DNA from: Aquirhabdus sp. | Lineage (GTDB): Bacteria > Pseudomonadota > Gammaproteobacteria > Pseudomonadales > Moraxellaceae | Direction of reading: 5' to 3' | Length of the DNA: 7,653 nt | Assembly: GCA_030150135.1 (NCBI GenBank) | Contig: JASLGO010000162.1 | Coordinates: 1-7,653 of the forward strand | Part shown: piece after piece, positions 1-5,882 of the stretch | How the letters are laid out: each line of letters begins with the position of its first letter | Numbering within the stretch: position 1 is the stretch's first letter | The notes under the pieces: model-generated | What the model saw: only the letters and a program-made list of their open reading frames with translations | Database searches by the model: none | What the model was told of the DNA's origin: nothing | Made by a program: the position numbers and the translations under genes

Positions 1-264
1 ATCACCGTCGATTTTCAGCTTGCCACTCATGAACGCAGTCAGACCAGCCATCTTGCCAGTGAGCAACGCGATCATATTTTCATCAGACAAAGTCAATGTC
101 ACATCAGCATCATCTGTCGTTCCTTCTGCAACTGTGCAGACGCCATTATTGACATTGACATAAACTGGTGACGCGATATTCAATTGCGCGATAAACTCGA
201 CACCGTCAACAGCATCCGCTTTCAGCGCGCTCGGTAATTTTTTCAAAAATTCAGTCGTACTCAT
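1..264 (-). CDS. SCP2 sterol-binding domain protein, 5' part (runs off the left edge)
   Basis: Translating the minus strand from the ATG at 264 gives 88 codons with no stop before the window edge, so the C-terminus is missing. The protein begins MSTTEFLKKLPSAL, and its tail has the pattern TGKMAGLTAFMSGKLKIDGD. This TGK...F..GKLKI.GD pattern is the hallmark of the SCP2 (sterol carrier protein 2) fold, a small cytosolic domain with a hydrophobic tunnel that binds lipids or acyl-CoA. Family members with a lone SCP2 domain are usually about 100-130 residues, so only a short stretch is probably lost. The start is supported by a GAGGAG Shine-Dalgarno sequence (272-277) seven bases upstream. The gene is divergent from an AraC-family regulator, a layout that often means the regulator controls its neighbour. 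The lipid bound cannot be told from sequence. The family call is firm and the physiological role is open. Confidence 0.85.
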   Translation of the reverse strand, partial: MSTTEFLKKLPSALKADAVDGVEFIAQLNIASPVYVNVNNGVCTVAEGTTDDADVTLTLSDENMIALLTGKMAGLTAFMSGKLKIDGD

Positions 265-309
265 GGTCGTGCTCCTCAGCATCCAGACTCGTTAAATGAT
301 CAAGTTGCT

Positions 310-339
310 TTGATCTGCAACCTTGAAACGAACTATAGT
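310..339 (+). promoter_or_regulatory. Candidate sigma70 promoter for the AraC-family regulator
   Basis: TTGATC (310-315), an 18-base spacer and TATAGT (334-339) form a plausible plus-strand promoter. It would give a leader of about 90 bases before the regulator's ATG at 436. Its -10 overlaps the minus-strand -10 by the palindrome ACTATAGT, so the two divergent promoters could exclude each other. This is pattern matching only. Confidence 0.3.
332..337 (-). promoter_or_regulatory. Candidate -10 box for the SCP2 gene
   Basis: On the minus strand this reads TATAGT, 5 of 6 matches to the sigma70 -10 consensus, 67 bases upstream of the SCP2 start codon. The region 17 bases further upstream has no recognisable -35 hexamer. 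If the promoter is real it would probably need an activator. The site is the left part of the palindrome ACTATAGT (332-339), so a -10 box can also be read on the opposite strand. Confidence 0.35.
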
Positions 340-373
340 GCGACTCCAGAAATGAGTATTGACTGAATTCGGA

Positions 374-397
374 GAGTTATGACCCAAGTGTCAACTC
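374..397. promoter_or_regulatory. Inverted repeat, possible regulator-binding site in the divergent region
   Basis: GAGTT-at-GAC and GTC-AACTC form an interrupted inverted repeat with a 6-base centre (ccaagt). Relative to the start site predicted from the minus-strand -10 at 332-337, its centre falls near -60, a classic activator position for the SCP2 gene. It is also upstream of the regulator's own ATG and could serve autoregulation. AraC-family proteins more often use direct repeats, so the assignment is tentative. Confidence 0.3.
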
Positions 398-435
398 GAT
401 GGCCTGAGCAAAATAAGTAACGAGATGAAGGGAAA

Positions 436-1506
436 ATGAAGTCAGAAAACGTAGTAAAAACAGCAACATTAGCCCAAGAACATTTCAGTGTCGCCGTTCA
501 TTACATGCGCATGCTCACTGACTATGCAGCACGCCAAGATTTATCAACTGAATATTTATTAAAACAAGCAGGTATTCCTTCTGAAACTTTGACTGACCCG
601 AATGGTCGAGTTCCATTCAATGATTTTTCCCGTGCTTGTGATCTTGCAGCAGAATTTCTGCATGACCCTTGTTTGGGTTTAAAATTAGGACAGAGCATTC
701 GTTCAGGTCATCTTGGTTCACACGGCTTTGCGTTAATGAGTTGCTCAAATGGGGAAGAACTTCTCAGACAGTCCACGAGATACTCAGCACTCACCATAGA
801 TGCAGGACATAATGAGTTTGAGCAACGCGGTAAAGAATTTATTCGGATTTGGCGCAGTAACTTGCCTAATGATGTCCAATTGGGCTGGTTACAAGATGAT
901 TTACATCAAGCTACTTTTGTGACTCTGGCACGTTTTTTCAGTAACCGAGAAGATCTCAATCCAAACTGGGTATCATTTCGCCATGCTAAACCTGATGATA
1001 CTCAAGAGTACGACGCATTATTTCGTTGTCCAGTCCGCTTCAACGCCCCAGAAACCGCGATGAGTTTCAACGCCGAATATCTTGAGATTCCTCTGCCCCA
1101 TGCCAATCCTCAATTGCGCCGTATCATGGATGACTTATGTTCTCAACTACTCAAGCAGCTCGGCAATGCAATCGAACCCGCATGGTTGGCAATTGCTCGT
1201 AAAACCGTACTAGATTCATTTAAGCAAGGTATGATTGAGATTGGAGATGTTGTCAAAGCAACAGGATTAACTGAAAGCCAATTAAAAGATCAACTTGCAG
1301 AACGTGGGCTGAGTTTCAGGGGTTTTGTCGATGATTTACGTCATGCGCTCGCCTTAGGCTACACGCGTGACCCAAGTTTGAGTTTGGTTGATATTGCGTA
1401 CTTATTGGGGTTTTCTGAACAGAGTGCTTTCCAACGAGCCTTTAAACGCTGGACAGGCATGACGCCAGGCGATTATCGGCAGCAGCGTTCAAGCACCATC
1501 AAATAA
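436..1506 (+). CDS. AraC-family transcriptional regulator with arabinose-binding-like N-terminal domain
   Basis: This 356-residue cytosolic DNA-binding regulator has two parts. Residues ~30-220 form the all-helical/beta N-terminal domain of the 'Arabinose_bd' type, recognisable from the segment around 190-225 (LFRCPVRFNAPE, then FNAEYLEIPLPHANPQL). Residues ~250-350 form the double helix-turn-helix AraC domain. The first HTH is around 270-293 and the second around 316-341, ending in the canonical GFSEQSAFQRAFKRWTGMTP signature. Length is typical of the OruR/ArgR-like branch of AraC proteins. The ATG at 436 has a purine-rich AAGGG just upstream with a very short spacer. Homologues often start nearer to Met24 or Met26 (505 or 511), so the first 23 residues could be untranslated. 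It is divergent from the SCP2 gene, its most likely target. The inducer is unknown, but fatty-acid or lipid-type ligands would fit the neighbour. Confidence 0.92.
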   Translation: MKSENVVKTATLAQEHFSVAVHYMRMLTDYAARQDLSTEYLLKQAGIPSETLTDPNGRVPFNDFSRACDLAAEFLHDPCLGLKLGQSIRSGHLGSHGFALMSCSNGEELLRQSTRYSALTIDAGHNEFEQRGKEFIRIWRSNLPNDVQLGWLQDDLHQATFVTLARFFSNREDLNPNWVSFRHAKPDDTQEYDALFRCPVRFNAPETAMSFNAEYLEIPLPHANPQLRRIMDDLCSQLLKQLGNAIEPAWLAIARKTVLDSFKQGMIEIGDVVKATGLTESQLKDQLAERGLSFRGFVDDLRHALALGYTRDPSLSLVDIAYLLGFSEQSAFQRAFKRWTGMTPGDYRQQRSSTIK

Positions 1507-1564
1507 ACTTAATTTATTTAAATACTTAAACTGATCAATATATTTTTCTAAGAATTTCTTTGTA

Positions 1565-1646
1565 AGATTGTACGTTATGCACCGTATCAATCAATTTTTG
1601 ATTTTAAGAAACATTGGTCAATGACTCATATTTACCTGTACAATCT
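1565..1646. repeat. Widely spaced 9-bp inverted repeat upstream of the tetR gene
   Basis: AGATTGTAC (1565-1573) and GTACAATCT (1638-1646) are exact reverse complements separated by 64 bases, in the 212-base AT-rich gap between the AraC and TetR genes. No ORF of note lies there. The spacing is too long for one dimer site. It could be a pair of sites for looping, the base of an RNA stem, or chance. Confidence 0.25.
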
Positions 1647-1660
1647 CTGTATAAAAATAC

Positions 1661-1688
1661 TTGACCTTTTTCTAAACTTATATATGAT
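1661..1688 (+). promoter_or_regulatory. Sigma70-type promoter of the tetR gene
   Basis: TTGACC (1661-1666), a 16-base spacer and TATGAT (1683-1688) are 5/6 matches each to the -35 and -10 consensus. Transcription would start near 1695, inside the palindrome at 1688-1703. The leader to the ATG at 1719 would be only about 24 bases, and no clear Shine-Dalgarno sequence is visible in it. Confidence 0.6.
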
Positions 1689-1703
1689 TGAGTGATCACT
1701 CAT
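1688..1703. promoter_or_regulatory. Operator-like palindrome overlapping the tetR transcription start
   Basis: TGAGTGATCACTCA (1689-1702) is a perfect 14-bp palindrome that directly follows the predicted -10 box. A repressor bound here would block initiation, which fits autoregulation by the TetR-family product 16 bases downstream. The half-site TGAGTGA recurs in the palindrome before the next gene (2335-2364). Here the ATGAGTG-type arms are 2 bases apart, against 6 bases there. Confidence 0.65.
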
Positions 1704-1718
1704 TTAATGTTTTAGATT

Positions 1719-2300
1719 ATGGCTCGTCCTCGCAGTGAATATAAACGTGATGCAATTTTGAATGCCGCCATTGAAGTACTAGCGGAACTCGGTGAGCGCG
1801 CTCCTACTTCCAAAATTGCAAAACTCGCAGGCGTTGCTGAAGGAACACTATTTACATATTTCAGTAGTAAAGAAGAATTGCTCAACCAGCTGTACCTTTT
1901 TTTGAAAGCTGAGCTGCGGCAGATCATGATGCTTCACTACCCTCTCACTGCTGATCTAAAAACACAGATACACCATGTTTGGCAAGGTTATATCAATTGG
2001 GGCATCACTACTCCGCAAAAGCGCAAGGTAATCGCACAATTATCAACCTCCGAACAGATCACTGAGCAAAGCAAGCTAATTGGTATGCAATCGTTTTGTG
2101 ATATGACAACGCTGATTCAAGAACAGATTAATCAAGGTTTGCTGCGAAACTATCCTCCTCTGTTTATCGGTTCGATGCTGGGTGCATTGGCTGATGTGAC
2201 CATGAATTTTATGGTGCAAGAACCTGAACATGCTGATCGTTACCGAGAGTCCGGTTTTGAGGCTTTTTGGCATGCGGTAGCAACTCCAGCTAAACCATGA
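1719..2300 (+). CDS. RamR-like TetR-family transcriptional repressor
   Basis: This 193-residue protein is a one-domain-plus-ligand-pocket repressor that acts as a dimer on DNA. Residues ~10-58 are the TetR_N helix-turn-helix domain (recognition region ~30-49, ending GVAEGTLFTYFSSKEEL). The rest is the helical ligand-binding domain. From memory of Salmonella RamR, resemblance runs the whole length: ARPxSExK at the start, GVAEGTLFxYF, LYLxLK, a YIxWG segment (91-95), xxQLxxSExxT, ALAxxTMxF and GFEAxW near the end, with equal length. Ring-stacking pocket residues Tyr59 and Trp88 (RamR Tyr59, Trp89) are kept, while the position of RamR Phe155 appears to be Leu154. The ATG at 1719 is the only sensible start, because the upstream ATG at 1707 hits a stop after one codon. 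Matching palindromes precede this gene and the next, which suggests autoregulation plus control of the downstream hydrolase. Orthology to RamR is inferred. Confidence 0.9.
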   Translation: MARPRSEYKRDAILNAAIEVLAELGERAPTSKIAKLAGVAEGTLFTYFSSKEELLNQLYLFLKAELRQIMMLHYPLTADLKTQIHHVWQGYINWGITTPQKRKVIAQLSTSEQITEQSKLIGMQSFCDMTTLIQEQINQGLLRNYPPLFIGSMLGALADVTMNFMVQEPEHADRYRESGFEAFWHAVATPAKP

Positions 2301-2304
2301 AAGC

Positions 2305-2329
2305 AGGGACATTGGTTGTCCCTCTTTTT
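2305..2329 (+). terminator. Intrinsic terminator of the tetR gene
   Basis: AGGGACA / TGTCCCT forms a perfect 7-bp stem with a 5-base loop (TTGGT), followed by CTTTTT. It starts five bases after the TGA of the repressor gene. It implies that the downstream hydrolase is transcribed mainly from its own promoter. Confidence 0.8.
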
Positions 2330-2334
2330 GAAAC

Positions 2335-2364
2335 AATAAATGAGTGATTAATTACTCATTTATT
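2335..2364. promoter_or_regulatory. RamR-type operator upstream of the hydrolase gene
   Basis: This is a 30-bp near-perfect palindrome in which only one symmetric pair of positions breaks the symmetry. Its core, 2340-2359, reads ATGAGTG-ATTAAT-TACTCAT. The known RamR operator in Enterobacteriaceae is ATGAGTG-N6-CACTCAT, so this core differs at one base. It lies 46 bases upstream of the hydrolase ATG, just past the tetR terminator. I found no convincing sigma70 hexamer pair here, although a TTGAAA at 2328-2333 would place a -10 inside the operator. Binding by the RamR-like protein would repress the hydrolase gene. Confidence 0.72.
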
Positions 2365-2405
2365 AAATACATATTTTTATTGATTATTCGTACAGGACAA
2401 TTCAC

Positions 2406-3449
2406 ATGACTACGCATATTACGACTGATACAAAAATCTTTGATTCAACAGCGCTTACGCTATCTTCCCAAAAGCGTGGCGGAAGATTTTTTAACTTCAC
2501 TCCGAACCTACATAAAACTAGTCTATGGAAATCCCTCCAACTGATTTGGTTTTTCGCCTTCAATAAACCAGCAGGTACAGTTCCTAGAAAACCAATTCCT
2601 GTTCATAAAGTCAGTCAAGCAGACTTATTGGCAGCACCTGACCGTTCATTATTTCGCTTGGGACACTCTACGATGCTACTCAAGCTACGTGGTGAGTTTT
2701 GGCTGACTGATCCAGTATTCTCAAAACGCGCTTCCCCTTTTCAATGGATTGGCCCTAAACGTTTTCACCAGCCTCCGATTAGTATCGACGAGTTACCATC
2801 AATCAAAGGCGTGATCCTGTCACATAACCACTATGATCATCTCGACTACGATGCCGTCATTCAACTTAAAGATAAAGTTGAGCATTTCATAACGCCGCTT
2901 GGTGTAGGCGATACCCTGATTAAATGGGGTATTCCCGAAGAAAAGATTCAACAATTGGATTGGTGGCAAGATACGCACATTGACGGAATGAAATTAGTTG
3001 CGACTCCTGCGCATCATTTTTCTGGGCGCGGATTATCTGACAGCAATGCGACACTTTGGGCATCTTGGGTCATGATTGATGATGATCTGCGTTTATTCTT
3101 TAGCGGAGATAGCGGCTACTTCAATGGCTTTAAAGAAATTGGGAATCGCTACGGCCCATTTGATGTGACCATGATCGAAACGGGTGCTTATGGGAGTGAT
3201 TGGCCTGATGTGCATATGCAGCCAGAACAAACGCTGCAAGCTCATTTGGATTTAAGAGGTAGAAACTTGTTGCCTGTACATAACGGTACTTTTGATTTGG
3301 CCTTGCATGTTTGGGATGATCCGTTTGAGCGTATTGTGGCATTGGCTGCGCGTGCTGGTGTTGCCTTGAGCACACCACACATGGGAGAACGATTAAATCT
3401 CAATGAACCGCAAGCTGAAAATCATTGGTGGAAAACGATGGTTAATTGA
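2406..3449 (+). CDS. MBL-fold metallo-hydrolase, NAPE-PLD/RomA-like
   Basis: This 347-residue protein is of the metallo-beta-lactamase fold, in the branch that includes mammalian NAPE-hydrolysing phospholipase D and enterobacterial RomA. The dinuclear zinc ligands can be placed as His140, His142, Asp144 and His145 (SHNHYDHLD), His203 (PAHHFSGRG), Asp235 (FSGDSGYF) and His292 (LPVHNGTFDLALHVWDDP). The MQPEQTLQAHLDL segment (271-283) is also typical. Residues 1-65 form the N-terminal extension usual for this branch, and no cleavable signal peptide is evident. The start is supported by AGGA at 2394-2397, eight bases before the ATG. It follows a RamR-like repressor and a RamR-type operator, as romA does in enterobacteria. 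The true substrate of the bacterial proteins is not established. A phospholipid or other phosphodiester is plausible from the family, and there is no reason to call it an antibiotic-degrading lactamase. Confidence 0.9.
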   Translation: MTTHITTDTKIFDSTALTLSSQKRGGRFFNFTPNLHKTSLWKSLQLIWFFAFNKPAGTVPRKPIPVHKVSQADLLAAPDRSLFRLGHSTMLLKLRGEFWLTDPVFSKRASPFQWIGPKRFHQPPISIDELPSIKGVILSHNHYDHLDYDAVIQLKDKVEHFITPLGVGDTLIKWGIPEEKIQQLDWWQDTHIDGMKLVATPAHHFSGRGLSDSNATLWASWVMIDDDLRLFFSGDSGYFNGFKEIGNRYGPFDVTMIETGAYGSDWPDVHMQPEQTLQAHLDLRGRNLLPVHNGTFDLALHVWDDPFERIVALAARAGVALSTPHMGERLNLNEPQAENHWWKTMVN

Positions 3450-3476
3450 TAAAAAAGTGATCGTTATCGTTTGGTG

Positions 3477-3529
3477 CACGGTATAGGCATTATCTTCTCA
3501 CTGAATGTGTAAGTTAATGCCTAGCCGTG
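3477..3529. repeat. Long imperfect hairpin between convergent genes
   Basis: The outer arms CACGG (3477-3481) and CCGTG (3525-3529) and the inner arms TAGGCATTA (3484-3492) and TAATGCCTA (3515-3523) are exact complements separated by a small bulge (TA against G). The loop can fold further (CTT/AAG and CAC/GTG around TGAAT), giving about 20 paired positions. It lies in the 90-base gap where the hydrolase and the OsmC-YcaO gene meet tail to tail, so it may act as a bidirectional transcription stop or RNA 3'-end stabiliser. No clear T-tract follows on either strand. Confidence 0.6.
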
Positions 3530-3539
3530 ATTTCTGATC

Positions 3540-5744
3540 CTAACTTGATAAAGTCACAAACCTAGCCCGCGCCGCATGTAATTTCTTATAACTCTCAATT
3601 AATCGTAAATGTGGCTCGATTCCTTCGAGTTTCATGCTCGTCGGTGTTAAACCGAAGAAACGAATACTGCCATCGATAGACCCAATCACCGCATCCATCC
3701 GTGCATCACCAAACATGCGACGGAAATTAACTTGATAATCAGCAAGTTCAAGATCATCGTCCAAAATTGTTTCAAGCACGACATTCAAGCATTGATAAAA
3801 TAATCCACGCTCGACGGTGTTGGTATTAAACTGTAGGAATGTTTCAACCAGTTCTTTTGCATCTTCGAACTTCTTCAAAGCCAAATTAATTAACAGCTTC
3901 AACTCTAGAATCGTGAGCTGCCCCCAAACTGTATTGTCATCAAACTCAATACCGATCAATGTGGTGATTTCGGTGTAATCATCGACTTCACATTCTTCTA
4001 AACGCTCAAGCAGCGCAAGCAGCGCAACATCATCTAGGCGATGTAAATTCAAAATATCTTCGCGGAACAACAAGGCTTTGTTGGTGTTATCCCAGATCAG
4101 ATCTTCAACCAGATAAATTTCTGAATAATCAGGCACTAAAATACGACAGGCTTTCGCACCTAAATGCTCATAGACCGCCATATAAACTTCTTTGCCCATG
4201 TCTTTGAGAATGTTGAATAGTGTCTCAGCCTCCTCAGTATTTGGGTCACTGCCCCAGCCTGAAAAATCCCATTCCACAAAATCATAATCTGATTTTGCAC
4301 TGAAAAAACGCCACGACACCACACCACTGGAATCAATAAAGTGCTCAACAAAGTTATTTGGCTCAGTCACGGCGTTACTTTCAAAGGTTGGCTGGGGTAA
4401 ATCATTTAAGCCTTCAAAACTACGACCTTGCAGCAACTCCGTCAGACTGCGTTCCAACGCAATCTCAAAGTTTGGATGTGCGCCAAACGATGCAAATACA
4501 CCACCAGTCCGTGGATTCATCAAGGTTACGCACATCACTGGATATTGACCGCCTAGCGACGCATCCTTAACCAAAACTGGAAAGCCCTGCTCCTCTAAGC
4601 CTTGGATACCTGCCAAAATGCTTGGGTATTTTTCTAATACTTCCCGCGGTACATCAGGCAGTGCAATTTCGCCTTCCAGAATTTCACGTTTTACCGCACG
4701 TTCAAAAATTTCTGACAAACACTGTACTTGCGCTTCGACCAAGGTATTGCCAGCACTCATACCATTGCTTAAAAACAAGTTTTCAATCAAATTCGATGGG
4801 AAATACACAACCTCGCCATCAGACTGACGTACAAATGGCAGCGCACAAATACCGCGTTCTTTATTGCCTGAATTCGTATCAATCAAATACGATCCACGCA
4901 GTTCATCGTCTGGGTTGTAAATTTCTAGGCAATATTCATCGAGAATACCTTCAGGCAACGTATCTTTTTTATTCAACTTAAACCATTTTTCGTCGGGATA
5001 ATGGACAAATGGGCTATTTGCGATTTCCTCGCCCCAGAACTGATCGTTATAGAAGAAGTTGCAATTTAAGCGCTCAATAAACTCACCGAGTGCCGAAGCC
5101 AAAGCGCTTTCTTTAGTTGAGCCTTTGCCGTTGGTAAAACACATTGGAGATTGTGCATCACGAATGTTCAATGACCATACGTTGGGAACAATATTGCGCC
5201 ACGAAGCGATTTCAATCTTCATGCCCAAGTTCGCCAAAATCCCTGACATATTGGCAATGGTTTCTTCTAACGGCAGGTCTTTTCCGAGAATATGGGTACT
5301 GCTTCCAGAAGCGAGGCTCGGCATCAATAACGCTTGAGCATCCGCATCAATGTTTTCAACTTCTTCAATGATAAATTCTGGACCTGCTTGGATGACTTTC
5401 TTCACAGTACAACGATCAATCGAACGCAGAATGCCTTGACGGTCTTTCTCAGAAATATCGGCTGGTAATTCAATTTGGATTTTAAAAATTTGCTTATAAC
5501 GGTTTTCTGGATCGACGATATTGTTCTGCGACAAGCGCATGTGATCAGTCGAAATGTTACGCGCGACACAGTAGGCTTTGACAAAATAAGCAGCACATAA
5601 CGCAGATGAGGCGAGAAAATAGTCAAACGGTCCCGGTGCTGAACCATCGCCTTTGTAACGAATCGGTTGATCAGCAATCACCGTGAAGTCATCGAATTTT
5701 GCTTCTTGGCGAAGGTTGTCGAGATAATTGACTTTGATTTCCAT
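3540..5744 (-). CDS. ycaO: OsmC domain / YcaO domain fusion protein
   Basis: This 734-residue cytosolic protein is a fusion. Residues ~1-130 are an OsmC/YhfA-like domain with the two cysteines expected for thiol-based peroxide reduction (Cys50 in the helix SSALCAAYF and Cys112 in DRCTVKKV). Residues ~156-734 align from memory over their full length with E. coli YcaO: SWRNIVPNVWS, CFTNGKGSTKESALASALGE, NGMSAGNTLVEAQVQ, LSEIFERAVKR, ASFGAHPNFEIALERSLTEL, DYEHLG-type segments and the C-terminal helical region. The ATP-binding acidic/arginine motifs (E221-x-x-E224-R225; E345-x-x-E348-R349; E431-R432) are present. E. coli YcaO assists RimO in beta-methylthiolation of ribosomal protein S12. YcaO domains activate amide or related carbonyls with ATP. 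The start at 5744 has AGGT (5751-5754) upstream and gives a complete OsmC N-terminus. It is convergent with the hydrolase. No precursor peptide or cyclodehydratase partner is nearby, so a RiPP role is unlikely. Confidence 0.93.
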   Translation of the reverse strand: MEIKVNYLDNLRQEAKFDDFTVIADQPIRYKGDGSAPGPFDYFLASSALCAAYFVKAYCVARNISTDHMRLSQNNIVDPENRYKQIFKIQIELPADISEKDRQGILRSIDRCTVKKVIQAGPEFIIEEVENIDADAQALLMPSLASGSSTHILGKDLPLEETIANMSGILANLGMKIEIASWRNIVPNVWSLNIRDAQSPMCFTNGKGSTKESALASALGEFIERLNCNFFYNDQFWGEEIANSPFVHYPDEKWFKLNKKDTLPEGILDEYCLEIYNPDDELRGSYLIDTNSGNKERGICALPFVRQSDGEVVYFPSNLIENLFLSNGMSAGNTLVEAQVQCLSEIFERAVKREILEGEIALPDVPREVLEKYPSILAGIQGLEEQGFPVLVKDASLGGQYPVMCVTLMNPRTGGVFASFGAHPNFEIALERSLTELLQGRSFEGLNDLPQPTFESNAVTEPNNFVEHFIDSSGVVSWRFFSAKSDYDFVEWDFSGWGSDPNTEEAETLFNILKDMGKEVYMAVYEHLGAKACRILVPDYSEIYLVEDLIWDNTNKALLFREDILNLHRLDDVALLALLERLEECEVDDYTEITTLIGIEFDDNTVWGQLTILELKLLINLALKKFEDAKELVETFLQFNTNTVERGLFYQCLNVVLETILDDDLELADYQVNFRRMFGDARMDAVIGSIDGSIRFFGLTPTSMKLEGIEPHLRLIESYKKLHAARARFVTLSS

Positions 5745-5759
5745 GCGAGTACCTAAAAT

Positions 5760-5787
5760 TCTTATGTATCACGATCAGCACATAAGA
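5760..5787. repeat. Inverted repeat just upstream of the osmC-ycaO start codon
   Basis: TCTTATGT (5760-5767) and ACATAAGA (5780-5787) are perfect 8-bp complementary arms around a 12-base centre. On the minus strand the repeat ends 15 bases before the ATG, next to the weak AGGT Shine-Dalgarno sequence. It could be a protein-binding site or an RNA hairpin in the 5' leader that affects translation. Nothing decides between these. Confidence 0.4.
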
Positions 5788-5834
5788 TTTAAAATATTGA
5801 TATATAAGTCGAATTATGAATAAAAATTGACTTT

Positions 5835-5869
5835 AAAAAAGAAGCCAGAACCTTGATACTGGCTCTGGC
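5835..5869 (-). terminator. Intrinsic terminator downstream of the ABC exporter operon
   Basis: Read on the minus strand, GCCAGAGCC (5869-5861) pairs with GGTTCTGGC (5852-5844) as a 9-bp stem with one G-U pair and an 8-base loop, followed by TTCTTTTTT (5843-5835). It sits about 60 bases after the permease stop and 90 bases before the osmC-ycaO ATG. It therefore ends the exporter transcript. A promoter-like sequence at 5883-5911 lies immediately upstream, so it may also act as a leader terminator for osmC-ycaO. Confidence 0.85.
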
Positions 5870-5882
5870 AATGATGGGCGGT

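Noticed and set aside
352..357. ATGAGT in the SCP2/AraC gap as a RamR-type half-site
   Set aside because: Only one arm is present and no matching inverted arm lies at a usable distance.
1589..1604. AATCAA-TTT-TTGATT hairpin as terminator of the AraC gene
   Set aside because: The stem is six mostly A-T pairs with only a short T run after it, too weak to call in such AT-rich sequence.
2406..3449. The MBL-fold protein as a beta-lactamase resistance gene
   Set aside because: The fold is shared, but the motif set (SHNHYDHLD, GDSGY, VHNGTF) is that of the NAPE-PLD/RomA branch. No export signal for a periplasmic lactamase is visible.
4358..4981. Plus-strand ORFs of 69-119 codons inside the osmC-ycaO region
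   Set aside because: They are antisense to a fully conserved coding sequence, have low-complexity composition unlike a protein family I know, and lack ribosome binding sites.
3540..5744. YcaO as part of a thiazole/oxazole peptide (RiPP) cluster
   Set aside because: The protein matches the E. coli YcaO type over its length. No E1-like partner, dehydrogenase or short precursor peptide gene lies in the flanking gaps.
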